Shown piece by piece: positions 1-12,820 of a stretch of 64,000 nt of DNA. The notes beneath the pieces were generated by a model. The model was not told the DNA's origin. It was given only the letters and a program-made list of their open reading frames with translations, and made no database searches. This DNA comes from Cladorrhinum sp. PSN259 (lineage: Eukaryota; Ascomycota; Sordariomycetes; Sordariales; Podosporaceae). Location of the stretch: the NCBI GenBank assembly GCA_033725935.1, contig MU867099.1:253981-317980 (forward strand), given 5' to 3'. Position 1 is the stretch's first letter; each line of letters opens with the position of its first letter. The translations under genes were made by a program, and so were the position numbers.

Positions 1-354
1 GTTCTCTTTTACAACCTGTACGGGAAGTACGGGAGGCTGCCACTGTCCACTCGTTGCAAAATGCAGGCACTATGCATCTGTCAGTGTCACTGCCTGCCAG
101 CTGCCCATACCTGGGGAAGATGACTAGTTCCAGCTCGGCACGTGCCTCCCCAGGAAATAATAACAAAAAAGGGGGTCAATTCCAGCCCCTATTTCCAATG
201 CCTATGTACCTAATATAGTAGCTCCACAATCTTGTTCGAACCACTTCATTCATCTAAATAAACCATATTGGAGAGCAGATCCTCTTCTCGCGCACACCAC
301 AAACCAGTATGTTTTGACAATTGTCATTCATTATTTTTCCCCTTCTAATGTGAC
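1..354. other. Downstream flank of AMP deaminase; no gene seen
   Basis: This stretch follows the stop codon of the minus-strand AMP deaminase gene and probably carries its 3' UTR and terminator. I see no credible coding region, tRNA or repeat in it. Confidence 0.5.
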
Positions 355-3300
355 CTATTCTGCCGGCCCTTCTTTCGAAACATCTCTTCTGCTGGACACC
401 TTGCGAAGTGTGTTCTCATCACCCTCGTGCATAGAATTCTGCCTAGTACTATCCCTTCGTCGGTTGCGAGAGACCACTCCGGGGAAGTACCTGGGTTCGT
501 GGCTAGAGAGATGCTCGATGATGGGGGATGCGGCCACAGGGCTTGAAAATGTCTGCGACGGGGGACTGGTAATTGTGTTGACCGAGGGGCTCCCAAGGTC
601 GACTGGAGCCACCTTTGTGATAATTGAACCTTGTGAAGCGGAGGCTGGAAGGGAGGCCTGACTCTGCTGATTTGCATCGGCGTTTAAGCCACTCCCACCA
701 CCAGTTCTGGATGAGAGTTCAGGGGAGCGGGGGTCGGTCTGCAGTACCGGTCCGCCGCTGGGTTCAATAACAGTCCCGTTCGCGGACGAGGCGTTCCCGG
801 AGAGCGCCGTGTATCTCTCCACCCTGGACACCGCGTAAGATTAACCTTGTATACAACTACAGAGCACAATGAAACTTACATCTTTCTCTCCTCCATGAGG
901 GTACGGTATCTAAACTCTTCCCTTCGGTTAGGCACATTGGTTTTGACCATGTTGTTGCCTCTTTCTCCTGGAAGTCCGTAGTCCTGACCAAGCCACTGTT
1001 GCTTAATTGAATGCTCATAGCCGCTTTGCCTGACAGAGTTCTTGGCGAGCTCACACATGTCGACTGGACTCAGCTTGTAAATCTGAGCTGCGACGGCATA
1101 CTCCTCAATCAAAGGCTCCTTGGTGAATGCGAACTGCAGTGGGTCATCCGTTGACAGTGATACGTTGAGACCACGCTTGAAATACTGGTGAAACGGGTTC
1201 CTCTCATAAGCCAAAAACAGCGCATTATTGCTGAGTGGTGACATGGCAATGCCAATCTGGTCAAGGTAGAAGATGTACTGCAGTAACGGAACCTTGCGGA
1301 GAAGCAGACCGTGGCTGATACTGTGACAACAAAGAGCAGCCGCGGCAAGGTGCTCGCTGTCGCCTGCCTCGCCACAGTGAGGGCGGAGCAGAAATGTGTT
1401 GAAGCCGCGCTGCTTGCGCCAGTGGTTCAGCGAAACCATGTTGGCGAAAACATAGTAAATCCAGTAGGTGTATGGCGGATTCTGCTTGGATTCCCATACT
1501 CGAGGTACCGGAAACTTTTTAGTGAACCTACGTTCAACTTTGCTCTCATCATCAACACTGTCGAAACCTATAACCCTCTGCAAGAAAATGTGAAGCTTGG
1601 GGTGGCTTGTCGGATCTTTGGTAACTTCATACAACGGCTGGAACAGGTTCTTAATAACCTGTTCAAACGAAGACATCAGGCCGCTCGCTTTATAAACATC
1701 ATACAGACGAGGGATTTGAATCAACCAGCGGACGTTGTGGGAGAATATCTTATTATCAACAACCCAATCTGCAAGCCTATCCCATTCATCGAGCGATTTG
1801 CCGTAAATGGAAATCCGCCATTCGACCATCTGGTATTTGCTCGATTCGAGATCGGCGATGACCTCTTTTGTGATCTCTGCTAGGTATCGGCCATTGATGA
1901 AGTTGTCCGTCTTTAAAAAGATGGTCCGCAAGCGTGATTCACCAATTGGGTTATACTTGAGATTGAACTTGTCGAACCGGTGAAACGAGTCCTTGTGGGC
2001 GTGCATATCCAAGGTATCGATACTGAGGTCATATGCAGTGAGATTGATACTCTCAAAGACTTCTGCCAGCGTCAGGTGCTTCCCATCTCTGAAAAGCACA
2101 ATCTCATCGGGATATTTCTTCATCTTGCTCTTGATGAAGCGGAGTAGATGCTTCTGGTTCATACAAGCAGAGTGATGAACGTGAGTGTCAACCTTTCTCA
2201 CATTGTAAAAGTCACGGTGAGGGACCTTCTTGCTGTCTGCCGTCTCTTGGTATTCGTTCAACAGCTGATACAAGTTGAACTTTCCCTCGAGGTACTGCAA
2301 GCGACGGAAAGCGAAGCTCTTGCTCGGGCCATCTGATGAGACGGAGATGATGTCTTCGAGATCCATATAGTACTCCTTGATCGTGGGCACCTGGACCAAC
2401 GGTTTGCTTGCTTGCTCGTTGGCATAGATCTGATACACTCCATTGTCGTCTAGGCGATAGATCACATCACTAGAGCCCGGTAAAGGCAAAACGTCCTCAA
2501 TATCGAAATCTTCACCAATATCCTGCCCCGGCTTTCGCTTTTTTGCATGCGACCTGCGCGGCGTGTCTTCAATCTGGGAGAGAAGGTCGCTCGAGCGTTG
2601 CTTATCAGGAGGGTTGAGCACCAAGCTATTCTGCATGCTATTATTGGCGCTATTTTGCGCCTGGGTACTCCGCCCGGCTTTGTCTCGATCTCCTTGCCAT
2701 GCAGGCTCAGGAGGCGGCGGGTAGATGCTCCAGTTCTGGTCATCCTTCGGGTTGTCGTTCGGTCCCTGGAGTGAAAGAGTTACATATTTGTGGCGAATGT
2801 CCAGTATTTTCTGGATGCTCTTGAAGATATCGCTCAGTTCGGCCGTGATTTGAGGGTCTGCGTCCATGTAGGTGTTGCTGCCGATCCCCGCGACTGCATT
2901 CCCGCCCAAGAACATCTGTGGTTGGCCTGCAGGGTCCGGTCGGCTACCGGGCATCCCAGCCCCGGTGTTCACCTGGGCATAACTCCCACGGCTCGGCAGG
3001 CTGCCCATATTTATAAAGCTCGCTTCCCTTTTCAGAGGAGTATCCATACTCGGCTCTGGTAGGGGGCTAGGGTCGAGATCTGACAGTCTGAGGCTGCTAG
3101 CATTGTGTCCTGGGTCAGACGCTAGGTCGCCCAAGCCTTGCCCAAAGGCAGCGGACAGGACAGGGCTGCCGGGCGTAGAGGTGTGGATATGCATCTGATT
3201 GCGGGAGTCCGCCTGACTGCGCTGGTAGAACAGTTTCGCTTCCGACTGTGTCGTCTGTCTTTCCGCAACGATATCGAAGAAGGCTGTTTTATGAGGTAGG

Positions 3301-3746
3301 TCGCGGAGGAGCATGCCCTCTTCCATTTCTAGCTCGATTTCATCTGGACTGGCCTGCTTCCCGTGCTTGCTATCTGAAGTTGATCCGGCACTGCTAGCAT
3401 CAAAGCTGTCCTGCGCCCCATGGCCGTGAAAGGTTTGGCGTCTGTGTTCATGTTGGGCGTCCTCGTCAGGCAAACCGTCAGATTCCGTGTCACTCTGGCC
3501 GCGCGCTTTGTACGTCTCGTCGTCCGACTCGTCGTTGAGCAATTGGACTGCTGCGAGCCTAGGAGAAGTCGAGTTTGACGACGGGTCATGCGAGAAGGAA
3601 TGGTCTGGCCACTGCATTAGCATCCAAAGTTCCACAGACGGGAGACGTCCCAGGTTGCATTGAGGGCTGTGATCCCTGGACGTGGATGGCGGGCAGAAAA
3701 ACAGCTGGCTCCAACCGCGCGGGGTACAGCTTTGTTTCTCAAGCAT
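355..3746 (-). CDS. amd1: AMP deaminase, two exons
   Basis: AMP deaminase hydrolyses AMP to IMP and ammonia in the purine nucleotide cycle, in the cytosol. The coding parts are 880-3746 and 355-823, split by a 56-nt intron (824-879) whose phase closes exactly, giving 1,111 residues. The diagnostic SLSTDDP motif is at about residues 863-869, and the metal-binding HVHH motif near residue 520. The family's TIM-barrel catalytic domain lies between about residues 430 and 950. The first 400 residues are acidic and low in complexity, as in other fungal AMP deaminases. The last exon adds about 155 residues rich in Ser, Pro and Arg. The first ATG of the open frame is used here; ATGs at 3623 and 3617 come just before the region that looks protein-like and may be the true start. 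The stop that would end the unspliced frame overlaps the 5' splice site. The identification is firm; the N-terminus is not. Confidence 0.92.
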
Positions 3747-4469
3747 ACAACAAGAACCCTAACACTAACACCTCGTACTCCTCTGAATGCGCAATTGGGG
3801 GTTCTTACCGGTCATTGTTGTGTTCAGTCAAAAGTTGAACTGTGTAGGTTTCTGGTTCAGGTTGAGAATGTTTAGGGCGGTGTGCGTCCCGACGAAGGTA
3901 TTTTTGTAAAAAGAAGCTTAAGAGCTAGGTTAGGTACGTTAAATGCCACCGTTGAAAGGGGACCGGCTCCTATATGTACGCTCAATCCCGTGTTATGTCT
4001 CTAAAAGTGACTCAAATGACCAAACAACATTGCCGCCCAGTTGATAAGCGTCACCGCCACGATGGTTGGGCTTTGACAAGTTCCAGTTTCAATACGCCGG
4101 TACTGTATTTTCTCCCAGCTGGATAGCCCTGTGAGGGGTCGCCTGTGCTAGATAAGCCCTGGATGACGTCCCAAGAGCATGCCGCTAAATTATATGCCAA
4201 GCGAGCTAAGGGATTCTTTGTTCTAGCGGGCGAAAGAGCTTGCATACCGACCCTAGCCGCGCCGGGAACCCCTGAATTCAGGGTGCTCGGTTACCCCACA
4301 GCTCAACGGGATCACGGCGGATTCCGGTCTTTCTTGGAGCAGCAACCGGTCCGAAAGACTGAGAAGGGTGGTCAAAACTCGGCCTTGTTAGGCCCATTGG
4401 ACATTTCTAGAAGGTAGGTAGACAACAAAATATATATATGTACATGGGAAGCTAGCTCGAAAGCTTGTG
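3747..4469. other. Intergenic: AMP deaminase upstream, yea4 downstream
   Basis: This 0.7 kb stretch holds the promoter and 5' leader of AMP deaminase (read leftward) and the 3' end of the next minus-strand gene. The short open frames in it show no recognisable protein and no splice support. I see nothing else. Confidence 0.5.
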
Positions 4470-5884
4470 TCAGGACTTTGGTGCTGTTCCTCTCCTCGTC
4501 TGGGGCTTTCGCTTCCCATCTAACGAGTAAAGTCCTCCCGCACCAAAGACGATTACGGCTCCTATCAGCGTTCCGAACGCAAGACGATTTCCAAAAAGCC
4601 ATATACTCAACAGCAAGCTGACCAGCTTGCGGATGTTGAGAACAATTGTTACGGTCAGGGCCGATGATGCCGCCGCCAGGAGGTTCACACCGCGGATGCA
4701 GGCATACTGTGTCAGTACGTTCAGCACCAGGTAGAATAGCTGGCTGGGAATTTGCACCTTTTCCAAAATCCCCTGAAAGTTTGGTGAGAGGTTAGGATAG
4801 TCCTCCATTCGGGGGATGAGAAGCGATAGCGGAGCACTATTCGCAAGCTTCCGGAACTGCCGGTACAGAGACGGCAAAAACGGAGCAAACAGAGGCAACG
4901 ACAAGAGATGCGAGTAGAAGAGATTCTCCTTCCACTGCGGCCCATAGATGCGATATGTCTCCTCAGTATAAAGACCCATGATGGCTGACATGACCTGGGC
5001 CACAAACAAAATGAGGAGGCCAGTGACGAAGCTCGTGTTGCCCACGGACTTTCCGCCTGTTGAGGACTAGAACAATGTCAATTGATTACTTTGGTAGAAA
5101 GAGTTTGCGCGGAGGCTTACTTTGGTCTGCGCATCGGACCAGGCCGCAGTGATGACGCCCACTGTGAGCAGAAGCACTGCGGTGACCTGGATCCGAGAAT
5201 ATTTCTTGCCGTACAAGCTTCCTGCAATCATTGTAGTGATGCTGCCTCCTGAACGCAAGATGATGTGCACTGGGACCGAAATATCGTAGCTGAAGGCATG
5301 GTTGTTAAGGGCATTGATGCTGAAGAACAAGACAATATTGACAATCCATCGACGGATTGGGACCCTATTCTTCTTCAAAAAGAATGGTGGGCGCTTGCTG
5401 TCGAAATGCGATGGCAGGCCGATGAGTGCAACGAAGAGAAATTGAACAAATGTCAAGAGCATTCCTGTTACCAAATTCCAGCAGCAACCGTTAGCCCACA
5501 CAGCCCTCTCTAACTAGCCCCGACGTTTCATTGCATCGAGAGAATAACAGAACAAGACATACCGCTGTCGGGTTCCACCTTGATGATAGACTCGAGCGCA
5601 AACACATTGGAGCAGCAGCCGCCGAAAATCAGCGACAGCATAGCGCCCACAGCCAACCATTGAGGGATGGTCTCGATGAACATGCGGCCGGCAAGCGCCA
5701 TAGCGCGGCTGAATACCGGGCGGTTGTCATCGATTCCGTACATCTCGGCCTTCTCAAGGGACGGGGCGGCATTGATAACACGGGGCGACGGTGTCGGCAT
5801 GCTAAAGCCCTTTTCTCCGCGATCTTTGTTGTTTGGAGGCGTCTGTTGCTGCTTGTGCAGCGCCGGGCGCCGACGAGTGGTCAT
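4470..5884 (-). CDS. yea4: UDP-N-acetylglucosamine transporter, Yea4/SLC35B family
   Basis: This is a nucleotide-sugar transporter of the ER/Golgi membrane. Yeast Yea4 carries UDP-GlcNAc and supports chitin synthesis. Three exons (5563-5884, 5121-5464, 4470-5066) join in phase across introns of 98 and 54 nt and give 420 residues. The first about 65 residues are hydrophilic. They are followed by a chain of about eight to ten hydrophobic segments, starting with the WLAVGAMLSLIFGGCCSN stretch. Family-typical signatures include NNHAF, the SGGS block (PVHIILRSGGS) and a C-terminal run ending FGAGGLYSLDGKRK. The basic tail is cytosolic and lysine-rich. Yeast Yea4 is shorter (342 residues); the extra length is mainly the N-terminal part. 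Substrate is inferred from family; UDP-xylose or UDP-GlcA are carried by near relatives. Confidence 0.85.
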
Positions 5885-8183
5885 GGTGCCAGGGTATTGC
5901 GGCGCGGGGGCCGTTACAACAAGCGCATAAGATGGGTGGTGTGTTGGATAGGTAAGTTCGGGTACGTCAGACAGAAAAATAGGGGATGCTGCCTGGCTGC
6001 CTCACTCCCTATGCGACTGGACGGGACGAGTGAACAAGACTCGGGTCAATCGGCGGGCCCTCGTACAGCTGGGCTGGGTGTGCACGCGTATGTGTACGAA
6101 GGTATGTGAACGGGTGGTAGGTACAGCAATCTGTTCAACACGTTGTTTCCCAGAGAGATTGTACGGAGGGAAGCACACTGGCAGGTTTGTTGATGGGTGA
6201 GGACGAGGGGACAGGTCTTTCGACGTAATTCCTCGCAAGTAGGACGGTGAGAAACCTAGGTGGCAGGTGAGGTGAGTAAGTCGACTGAGGAGATTCTGCT
6301 CTGCTGGTTCAGCAACCCCTTCTGTTTTGCCGGAGAAAGTCGAGCTGATTGTTCCAGGTTTGTCAGGTTCGGGTTCACGAGTGAGAACCACGTTGGACCT
6401 TGCGGCGGTTGCACGAACTTTAAGAATCAATCGATAAATAAAAAGGCGCCAATCCCTCCCTTATGCGGCAACCATGCCTTACTTGTACATCTAGGGGTTC
6501 CGCCCGTGCAGATTTGGAAGCCTTTTTACCTCTTCGCAGGGGCTACGTTACTTTTGGGTTTTTTTTCTCACAAAAACCAACTTATCTTTCGCGGTACTCC
6601 GTACATGTGGCCACATGGAAAGTCTCACGGTGGAGTTATTCCGTGGCACCCAGTCACCCAGGTTCAAACTGGGTCCAATCTGGCCTCGCTGTTAACCACT
6701 AGAATCGCAGGGAATCGCAGGGCTGCGGCCCAAGGCGGGAGACGGACACTGCTCAGCGGCTGCAAATTTGCCGAACCGGGATCTCGCGCTGTGCTGCCCG
6801 GCCGAAATCTGTGACTTTAGGTCAGGTACCTGGTCACTGTCGTATTTTCCCAGATGGGGTGCATGCTGGGAAAACTCATCTGCCGTGCTGTTGTACTGCC
6901 GCGACCTTTCTTCGATTCTCGAACCCGCATGCCCAGATCACGGAAGCGGTAGTTGGGAAGCTCTAGGTTGAGCTTCAATGGAAAATGGCGTAAGTGGCTT
7001 GCTATGGAAACATTGCTGCGGGTCTTGTATCGTTTCAGTGCATGGGACGATGTTTCTGTTAATTGGATTCTAGACCCGTCCGGTCATCTTATGGAATCAG
7101 ATGAATAGGCGCTCATGGAGTATTGGGGCTATTCTAGGCATATAACGTACGCTACCTTGGCTTCCAGGTCATGTAAGAATTCAAAGCAGTCCATGGATGG
7201 GCAGTAGCGCAGTGCTGCAATTGACGTACATATACATTGGAGGATACGGCGTTGTACCGTGGACGAAGCTTTCATGTCCTCCTAACTCTAAATGAACAAC
7301 ACACGTCCATTCCCACCCACCCATCCATGCACCGTCAGTTTCATTCAAATCATCAACATCCAGTTTTTCTCTTTCTTAAACGTAGTTTTCTGGTAGATAC
7401 GCATCTATCTCCACGTCAGCTACCTACTAGTCAACGTCTTCCTGACGGGACAAAATAAACCCAAGACTTCTGTGAAGCAAGAAGTTACCTACCCCATGGG
7501 GGGGGGTTGGGTTGAGTGTGTTTTCGGTACTCAATAGTGCTATCCAAACTGTTCAAGATAGACTCTGAAAGCTAGGTACGAATGGGATAAGATAACTCCG
7601 AGCACGCGAGGTGGACATGACTGTGCTAGTCACCCTGAAGCCACTGCCTCTCAAGGTCCAAGCCAGTAGCTCGAAGTTATATCAAAGTCGATGGCTGCTA
7701 TGCTTTCACGATTTATGATAGTGTGTATATGACAGAGACTAAATAAAAGGTGCCATAGTAAGTACCAAAAGAGACCACGTTATTCAGTCATTCTGATCTC
7801 CCTGCTAATTGGGGCTAAGAAGAATCTGCCCACCATAAGTTACGCAATAACTACATCTGGTCAAGGCTAGCCCGTGTTCGCCAGACCATCAAGGAAAAAC
7901 AATTCCGTGTTTGCTGTCATTCGTTCATCGCATTTTTGCTCCTTATGCTTCCCTCCAACCCGACCCGACGCCCAATAATTAGAAGGTCTTAAATGGCGAC
8001 CTCCCGCTCCCAAATCCACAGTTGTTCCTAATGCCCCGTCCAAACATGTGCGCCAAAATTGCCCGAACTAAAATCGCGGCGTGCTCAACTATGTTGGAAG
8101 CTTTGCTTAATAAAATGCTCTCCCGGGGCTTCGCGGAGAATTGTGATGGGTAAACAATAAGCCATGTAGCAACGGCAAGTTAC
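5885..8183. other. 2.3 kb intergenic region; no gene recognised
   Basis: This region lies between the yea4 start and the G6PD stop, both on the minus strand, so it should contain the yea4 promoter and the G6PD 3' end. Short open frames (for example 6260-6814 +) have no recognisable domains, and their composition matches non-coding DNA. I see no RNA gene or transposon. Confidence 0.45.
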
Positions 8184-10142
8184 TCACAACTTGTTTCCTG
8201 CCGGCCCCAGGGCCGAAGTAGTCGGCCACTGGTAACCTGCAGCATCGCTAAACTTGTAGCCGTATGATGCGGTGAAGTCATCGAGCACCGCAGGGCCACG
8301 AGAACCTACCAGCAGGTTAGCGTGCGACATTTACAGGTAGGGTCCACCACTGTGACTCACCGTATGGGTATTCCATTGGAATAATCTCCTTGTTGTCGTC
8401 GAGGTAGTGCAAGAGGGGTGTGAAAATGCGCCAGCTAGCATCGAGCTCGTCGTCGCGGACGAAGTTAGAGTGATCGCCCTTGAGGCAGTCCAGGATGAGC
8501 GACTCGTAGGCCTCAGGGATTTTGAGGTCGGAGAAGCGCCTCCTGTAAGTCAAGTCAAGCTCTGTGACTACCGTCTGCATTGTGAGGCCAGGAAGCTTCG
8601 AGTTCATCTTGATATAGACACTCTCGTTAGGTTGAATACGCATGACGAGCTCGTTCCGCGGAATATCCTTAAAGATCCCTGAAGTAACGTCCTTGAACTG
8701 AACACGGATCTCGGTCTTTTGCTCATTAAGCGCCTTGCCGGCCTTCATGATGAAGGGGACACCGTCCCACCGCTCGTTCTTGATGTACGCAACAAGCGCA
8801 CAGAAGGTTGGGCACCGTGAGTCCTTGGGCACTGTGTCATCCTCCTTGTAAGACGGCTTGCTGCCGTCGAGCGACTTTCCGTACTGGCCAATGATGACGT
8901 TCTTTGGCTCTATGGCGGGGATTGCGCGGAGCACTCGCACCTTCTCATCTCTAATGTCCTCGGCAGAGAACGAAATCGGACGCTCCATGGCGAGGAGAGT
9001 GAGAACCTGAAGCAAGTGGTTTTGCATGACATCACGAATGATACCAAACTCGTCAAAGTACCCGCCGCGGCCCTCGGTGCCGAAAGGCTCCTTAAACGTA
9101 ATCTGGACATTGTCGATGTGATGTCTGTTCCAGGTAGCGCCGAGGAACGAGTTGCCAAACCGAAGGATCAGGATATTCTTGACCATCTCCTTGCCAAGAT
9201 AATGATCGATGCGGAAGAGCTCCTCCTCCCTCCAATCGGGTTCAAGGGACTTTTGCAGTTCCCGGGAGCTTGCCAGATCCTTACCAAACGGCTTCTCGAC
9301 CTGGTATGGGGGTTAGTCTTCAAATGCAGGGGGTGGAAATCGTCGACGTCATTTTCAACTTACAATGACTCTGGCGATGCCGTTGGAAGGGTAGCAGCAC
9401 TTCTTCAGATGCTGGGAGACGATGGTGAAAACACTTGGGGGAAGAGCCATGTAGAAAAGTCGGTTGGCCTCTTTTCTGCCTTGCTCAAGCTCTTCAAGGT
9501 GCTTGTTGAGCTGCTGGAAGGACTCGTCCTTGTCATACTGACCAGAAACATATGTGCAAAGACCGCAGAACTCTTCCAACTGCTGCTCGATATCCTTTGT
9601 GGGTGTCTTTATGTATGACTTGATCCGGCGCAGGTATTCTTCATGATCCATTCTTGTTCGTGCATAGCCAACGATCCGGATGTCCTTGGGGAGGAACTGG
9701 TTTCGATACTGTCGCAACGTTTAGTTTCGTTTCGTTGTTCCGCTCCACGGCGAGCGTTGCGAAGCAAACTTACAAGTCCGAAGAGGGCGGGGTACTAGAA
9801 GACGGATTAGCCCAGCTGCAAATTGTGGTATCGTTTAAGTCAATCAAAACCTACGGTCTTCTTCTTCGCTAGATCGCCCGAGGCACCCAGGACAACAATG
9901 ACAGTGTTGTCCTTGAGCTCGACGGCGCTGCAACATAGTTAACATCAAGCCCAGCAAATTTGCGCCAAAAGCAGCAGCATGGTATGCTTTCGCTGCCACC
10001 AGCGACTGAAAAATTGCGATCGCGATGCATCTTTCGAGACGTGCGAACAAAGCTATCCTGGTCGTCCCAGCTCCACTGGGAACGGTGATTCAAGCATGGC
10101 GGGGCACGGGCGGACTTACCCAGCAGAGTGCTCAGATGCCAT
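8184..10142 (-). CDS. zwf1: Glucose-6-phosphate 1-dehydrogenase, six exons
   Basis: This enzyme oxidises glucose 6-phosphate with NADP+ to 6-phosphogluconolactone, the first step of the oxidative pentose phosphate pathway in the cytosol. Six exons join in phase to 507 residues, the usual family length: 10120-10142, 9855-9927, 9774-9794, 9364-9708, 8361-9300 and 8184-8305. The introns are 192, 60, 65, 63 and 55 nt. The NADP-binding GASGDLAKKK motif lies near the N-terminus. The active-site RIDHYLGKE signature is at about residues 184-192, with the catalytic His at about 187. The third exon is only 21 nt and codes for YPALFGL, a block conserved in G6PDs, so it is certainly coding. The first exon codes for just seven and two-thirds codons, and the long first intron follows it. 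The stop TGA overlaps a GTGAGT string that resembles a splice donor, but no good downstream acceptor is evident. Confidence 0.95.
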
Positions 10143-12820
10143 CTTGTCGGGCACTTCTGTCGGAATCGGGAAATCAAGAAGGCAGGGAAAGGGAGTCGAG
10201 GGAACCGTCGGTCGTCAATAGGTCAGGAGCAGGAATGGGGAGAGAAGCTGTGGTGGCTAGATGATGTATGGGAAACCTATCGGACTCCGATCGAGTTTCG
10301 GGGATAATGGTTATTTCTACGGTGCTGGGGGGTGTGAGAGTGATGCGCAGACTGGAGCTAGAGAAAGGTCAAGAGCAAGGGGACTGTGACGAGGGGGAGC
10401 TTACTCAGGGTCCCCGCCTTTACGTACTTGCTTTTCTGCCCTGGTTCAAGGAAGAGAAAGAGTCCAGGAGCTAGGACGGGGCACGGGGGAGGGCGCTGTT
10501 AGGACCCCTAACACCGGAACACTGGCACATCTCCGAACACTCCGGATGGGATGGCAGACGTCCCTTACTTGCTCAAAGACTGCGATAGCTGTGCAGATGC
10601 TTCTGCATCGTGCATCGGAGAGTCATTCGGACGAGGGTTTTCAAGGCTGTGTCGATAAGAGGCAGAAGATACCCACGCTGGCGGCCATGCCCTTCCCGCG
10701 CAGGGATATTATTATTTTGATCTCAATCCATGAAGGTGGCGCCCGCAACCAAGGCTTTCCCAGCGAGCGATGCGGGAAGCTTGGGTTGAGTCGGTTTCGC
10801 TGCCGGCCTGATAACTTTTATCTTAGGACCTTTCAACTAGACTAAATTAAACCGGTCGGGGCGCTTTGGAAGCTTGGGCGGCGTTGTGCGCCTCCTAGGT
10901 GTGCTTTGCCCGTGATAAGATTGTTAGACGACCTCGCCTTCGGAATGTGAACTAACACCGGACGCATCAGACCTCGTCTGATCCTCGCCACGACCTGAGA
11001 GCCAAAAACCCGCGCGCCGGACCGGGAGGAAGCGCAGTGCCGCTCACAGGAATCTGTAAAAGCGCCAGGCTTACAAATTTGGCTGATCGGACCCTCGGCG
11101 GTTGATGTTTCGTTGCATAACTTGTAGCATCGGCGTTTAGGGAGTTGAGATTAGGTAGGGCGGCCAGCACCACTCAAAGCTTGGGAGGAGGGGCACGAGG
11201 GGTATCGCTTGGCGCATGCGTCTTTGTTGAGCTTTTGCGTGCAGTAGAGTGGTGGGGGGCCTTGAATTTCTTTATTAGTTCGTGGAGTTGCCCCTCGTTG
11301 AGAGGTTCGAGCTCTGGCCTTGTGCGACCCTTGATGGTGGCCCAAAACACCCACTTCGTCTCCCAGGCCAATGGCCATTATCCACATATAGTAGAAATAC
11401 CGCAGTCACAGGGGTGGGAGAAGCCTCCGCCAAATAGAAAAACGCCAGCATTACAGGCAAAAATGGCACGTTAGATCGTGGAACAGTCCCGAAAATAGTC
11501 TGGTTTTTTGAGCCAGGAGGGCCGGCCACCGGAAGAATTCCTAAAAGTTGAAGCCCCCCACGTTGTGGGTTGACCAAGCAAACAACACCAGGAACAATGC
11601 AGATTAGCTAGGTAGACTCCTTTTGCCTTTTTCTGCATCTCCCGTCATCTGTCAACTTTTCCTGTGCTTCGAATTTGCTAATCCCGCGGGACAAAGGCAA
11701 AACGACAAAACAAGCCTACACGCATCTCCGCGGGTACCACCCGGAAAAGAAAAGATTTGAAGGGTCCTTCGATCTTCGGAGCCGACATCAGCTCAAGTCC
11801 GTAAACTTCCCTTGATAACTCTGTTTCAGACAAGCCACCGGACATCCATTTAAGCCCACCGGGCCAAGACTTGTAATTTGGAAGATTGGGCAATGTTCAA
11901 TGTCCCAGAGAGCCAAGCAGTTCCTCCGACATCCGGGCCGGCTTCGCATGTCGTGATGATGGTGGGGTTTCGAATTTTGAAGCTCTTTTTTGAGCATATG
12001 CCCTGTATGGGGCGTATAATTATCATCCGCCCCGCGACGCTTATTTCTTCACTTATCGATACGATCTTTGATCAAAGAAACATTAACAAATCGGTAAGCA
12101 GGGGAAGCGAAGATGGCTTCACGAAACAAGTGGCAGCATGATACATCCGTGCCAGAGAGCTTCAGTACATAAATGGGTGTCTTTGCCCTGAGCTCACAAA
12201 ATGGTGATATTGATACTATTAGTGGCAGTAGCAGTGGTTGTCCGTTTTTCAATGCATGTGGGTGGCCGGGCAGGGACAGAGTAAGTTTAGAGGGCGAGAG
12301 ACGGCATTCGCTAGCTGTTTCAACTGATGAATCACCAGATTCTCAACAGAAGATATTATCGCATATCTATCTTGGCATTGAAAGGACGTTGGACAAGGTG
12401 GAGAAGGTGGGGTTGATCAGAGCTAAAATTTGCAATTGCATCACAACTGTGGCTTATGCCAAGCAGTGGAGGAGAGACCACTAGCCACAGTGGCAGTGGC
12501 AGGGATATAGTGGGTCGCTGCTTCAAAAACGCCAATGCCAAGTCTGATAACAAGCATTCTGTCAATGATAAGAAGAGTACCTCTTTGGCTGAGGAAAGTA
12601 AATCCAAGTCGGCGCTACAATAATCCGGCCCGCAAAAACGCCCCAAGCCCTACCAAATCCCACCGCGCGAATTTTGCGAATTCATTTGGCGATTGAGTGT
12701 AAGTGCAGAGCCACAACCCACGTCGCCAAACGCCGGACCTCGATATCAGCACGATAGTTTGCTGATTGCCCTTGACCGTGGCAAGGAAGATTCATCACTT
12801 GAATTCAACAAGCCGACAAG
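10143..12820. other. 2.7 kb divergent upstream region of G6PD and eL33
   Basis: G6PD is read leftward and eL33 rightward from this region, so both promoters and 5' leaders must be here. The open frames in it are short and unrecognisable on both strands. I see no convincing tRNA; the B-box-like string near 11304 lacks a matching T stem. Confidence 0.45.

Noticed and set aside
1311..1883. 190-codon plus-strand frame opposite AMP deaminase
   Set aside because: It lies wholly inside the AMP deaminase catalytic region on the other strand and is a shadow frame.
6260..6814. 184-codon plus-strand frame in the yea4 upstream region
   Set aside because: There is no family similarity, an unusual Cys/Trp/Gly content, and no splice or start-context support.
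8170..8190. GTGAGT at the G6PD stop codon as another splice donor
   Set aside because: The TGA stop overlaps a donor-like string, but I found no good branch site and acceptor downstream giving a recognisable extension, and the protein already has the normal length.
11290..11330. tRNA-like B-box (GGTTCGAGC)
   Set aside because: The T stem is mismatched and no acceptor stem or anticodon arm can be drawn around it.
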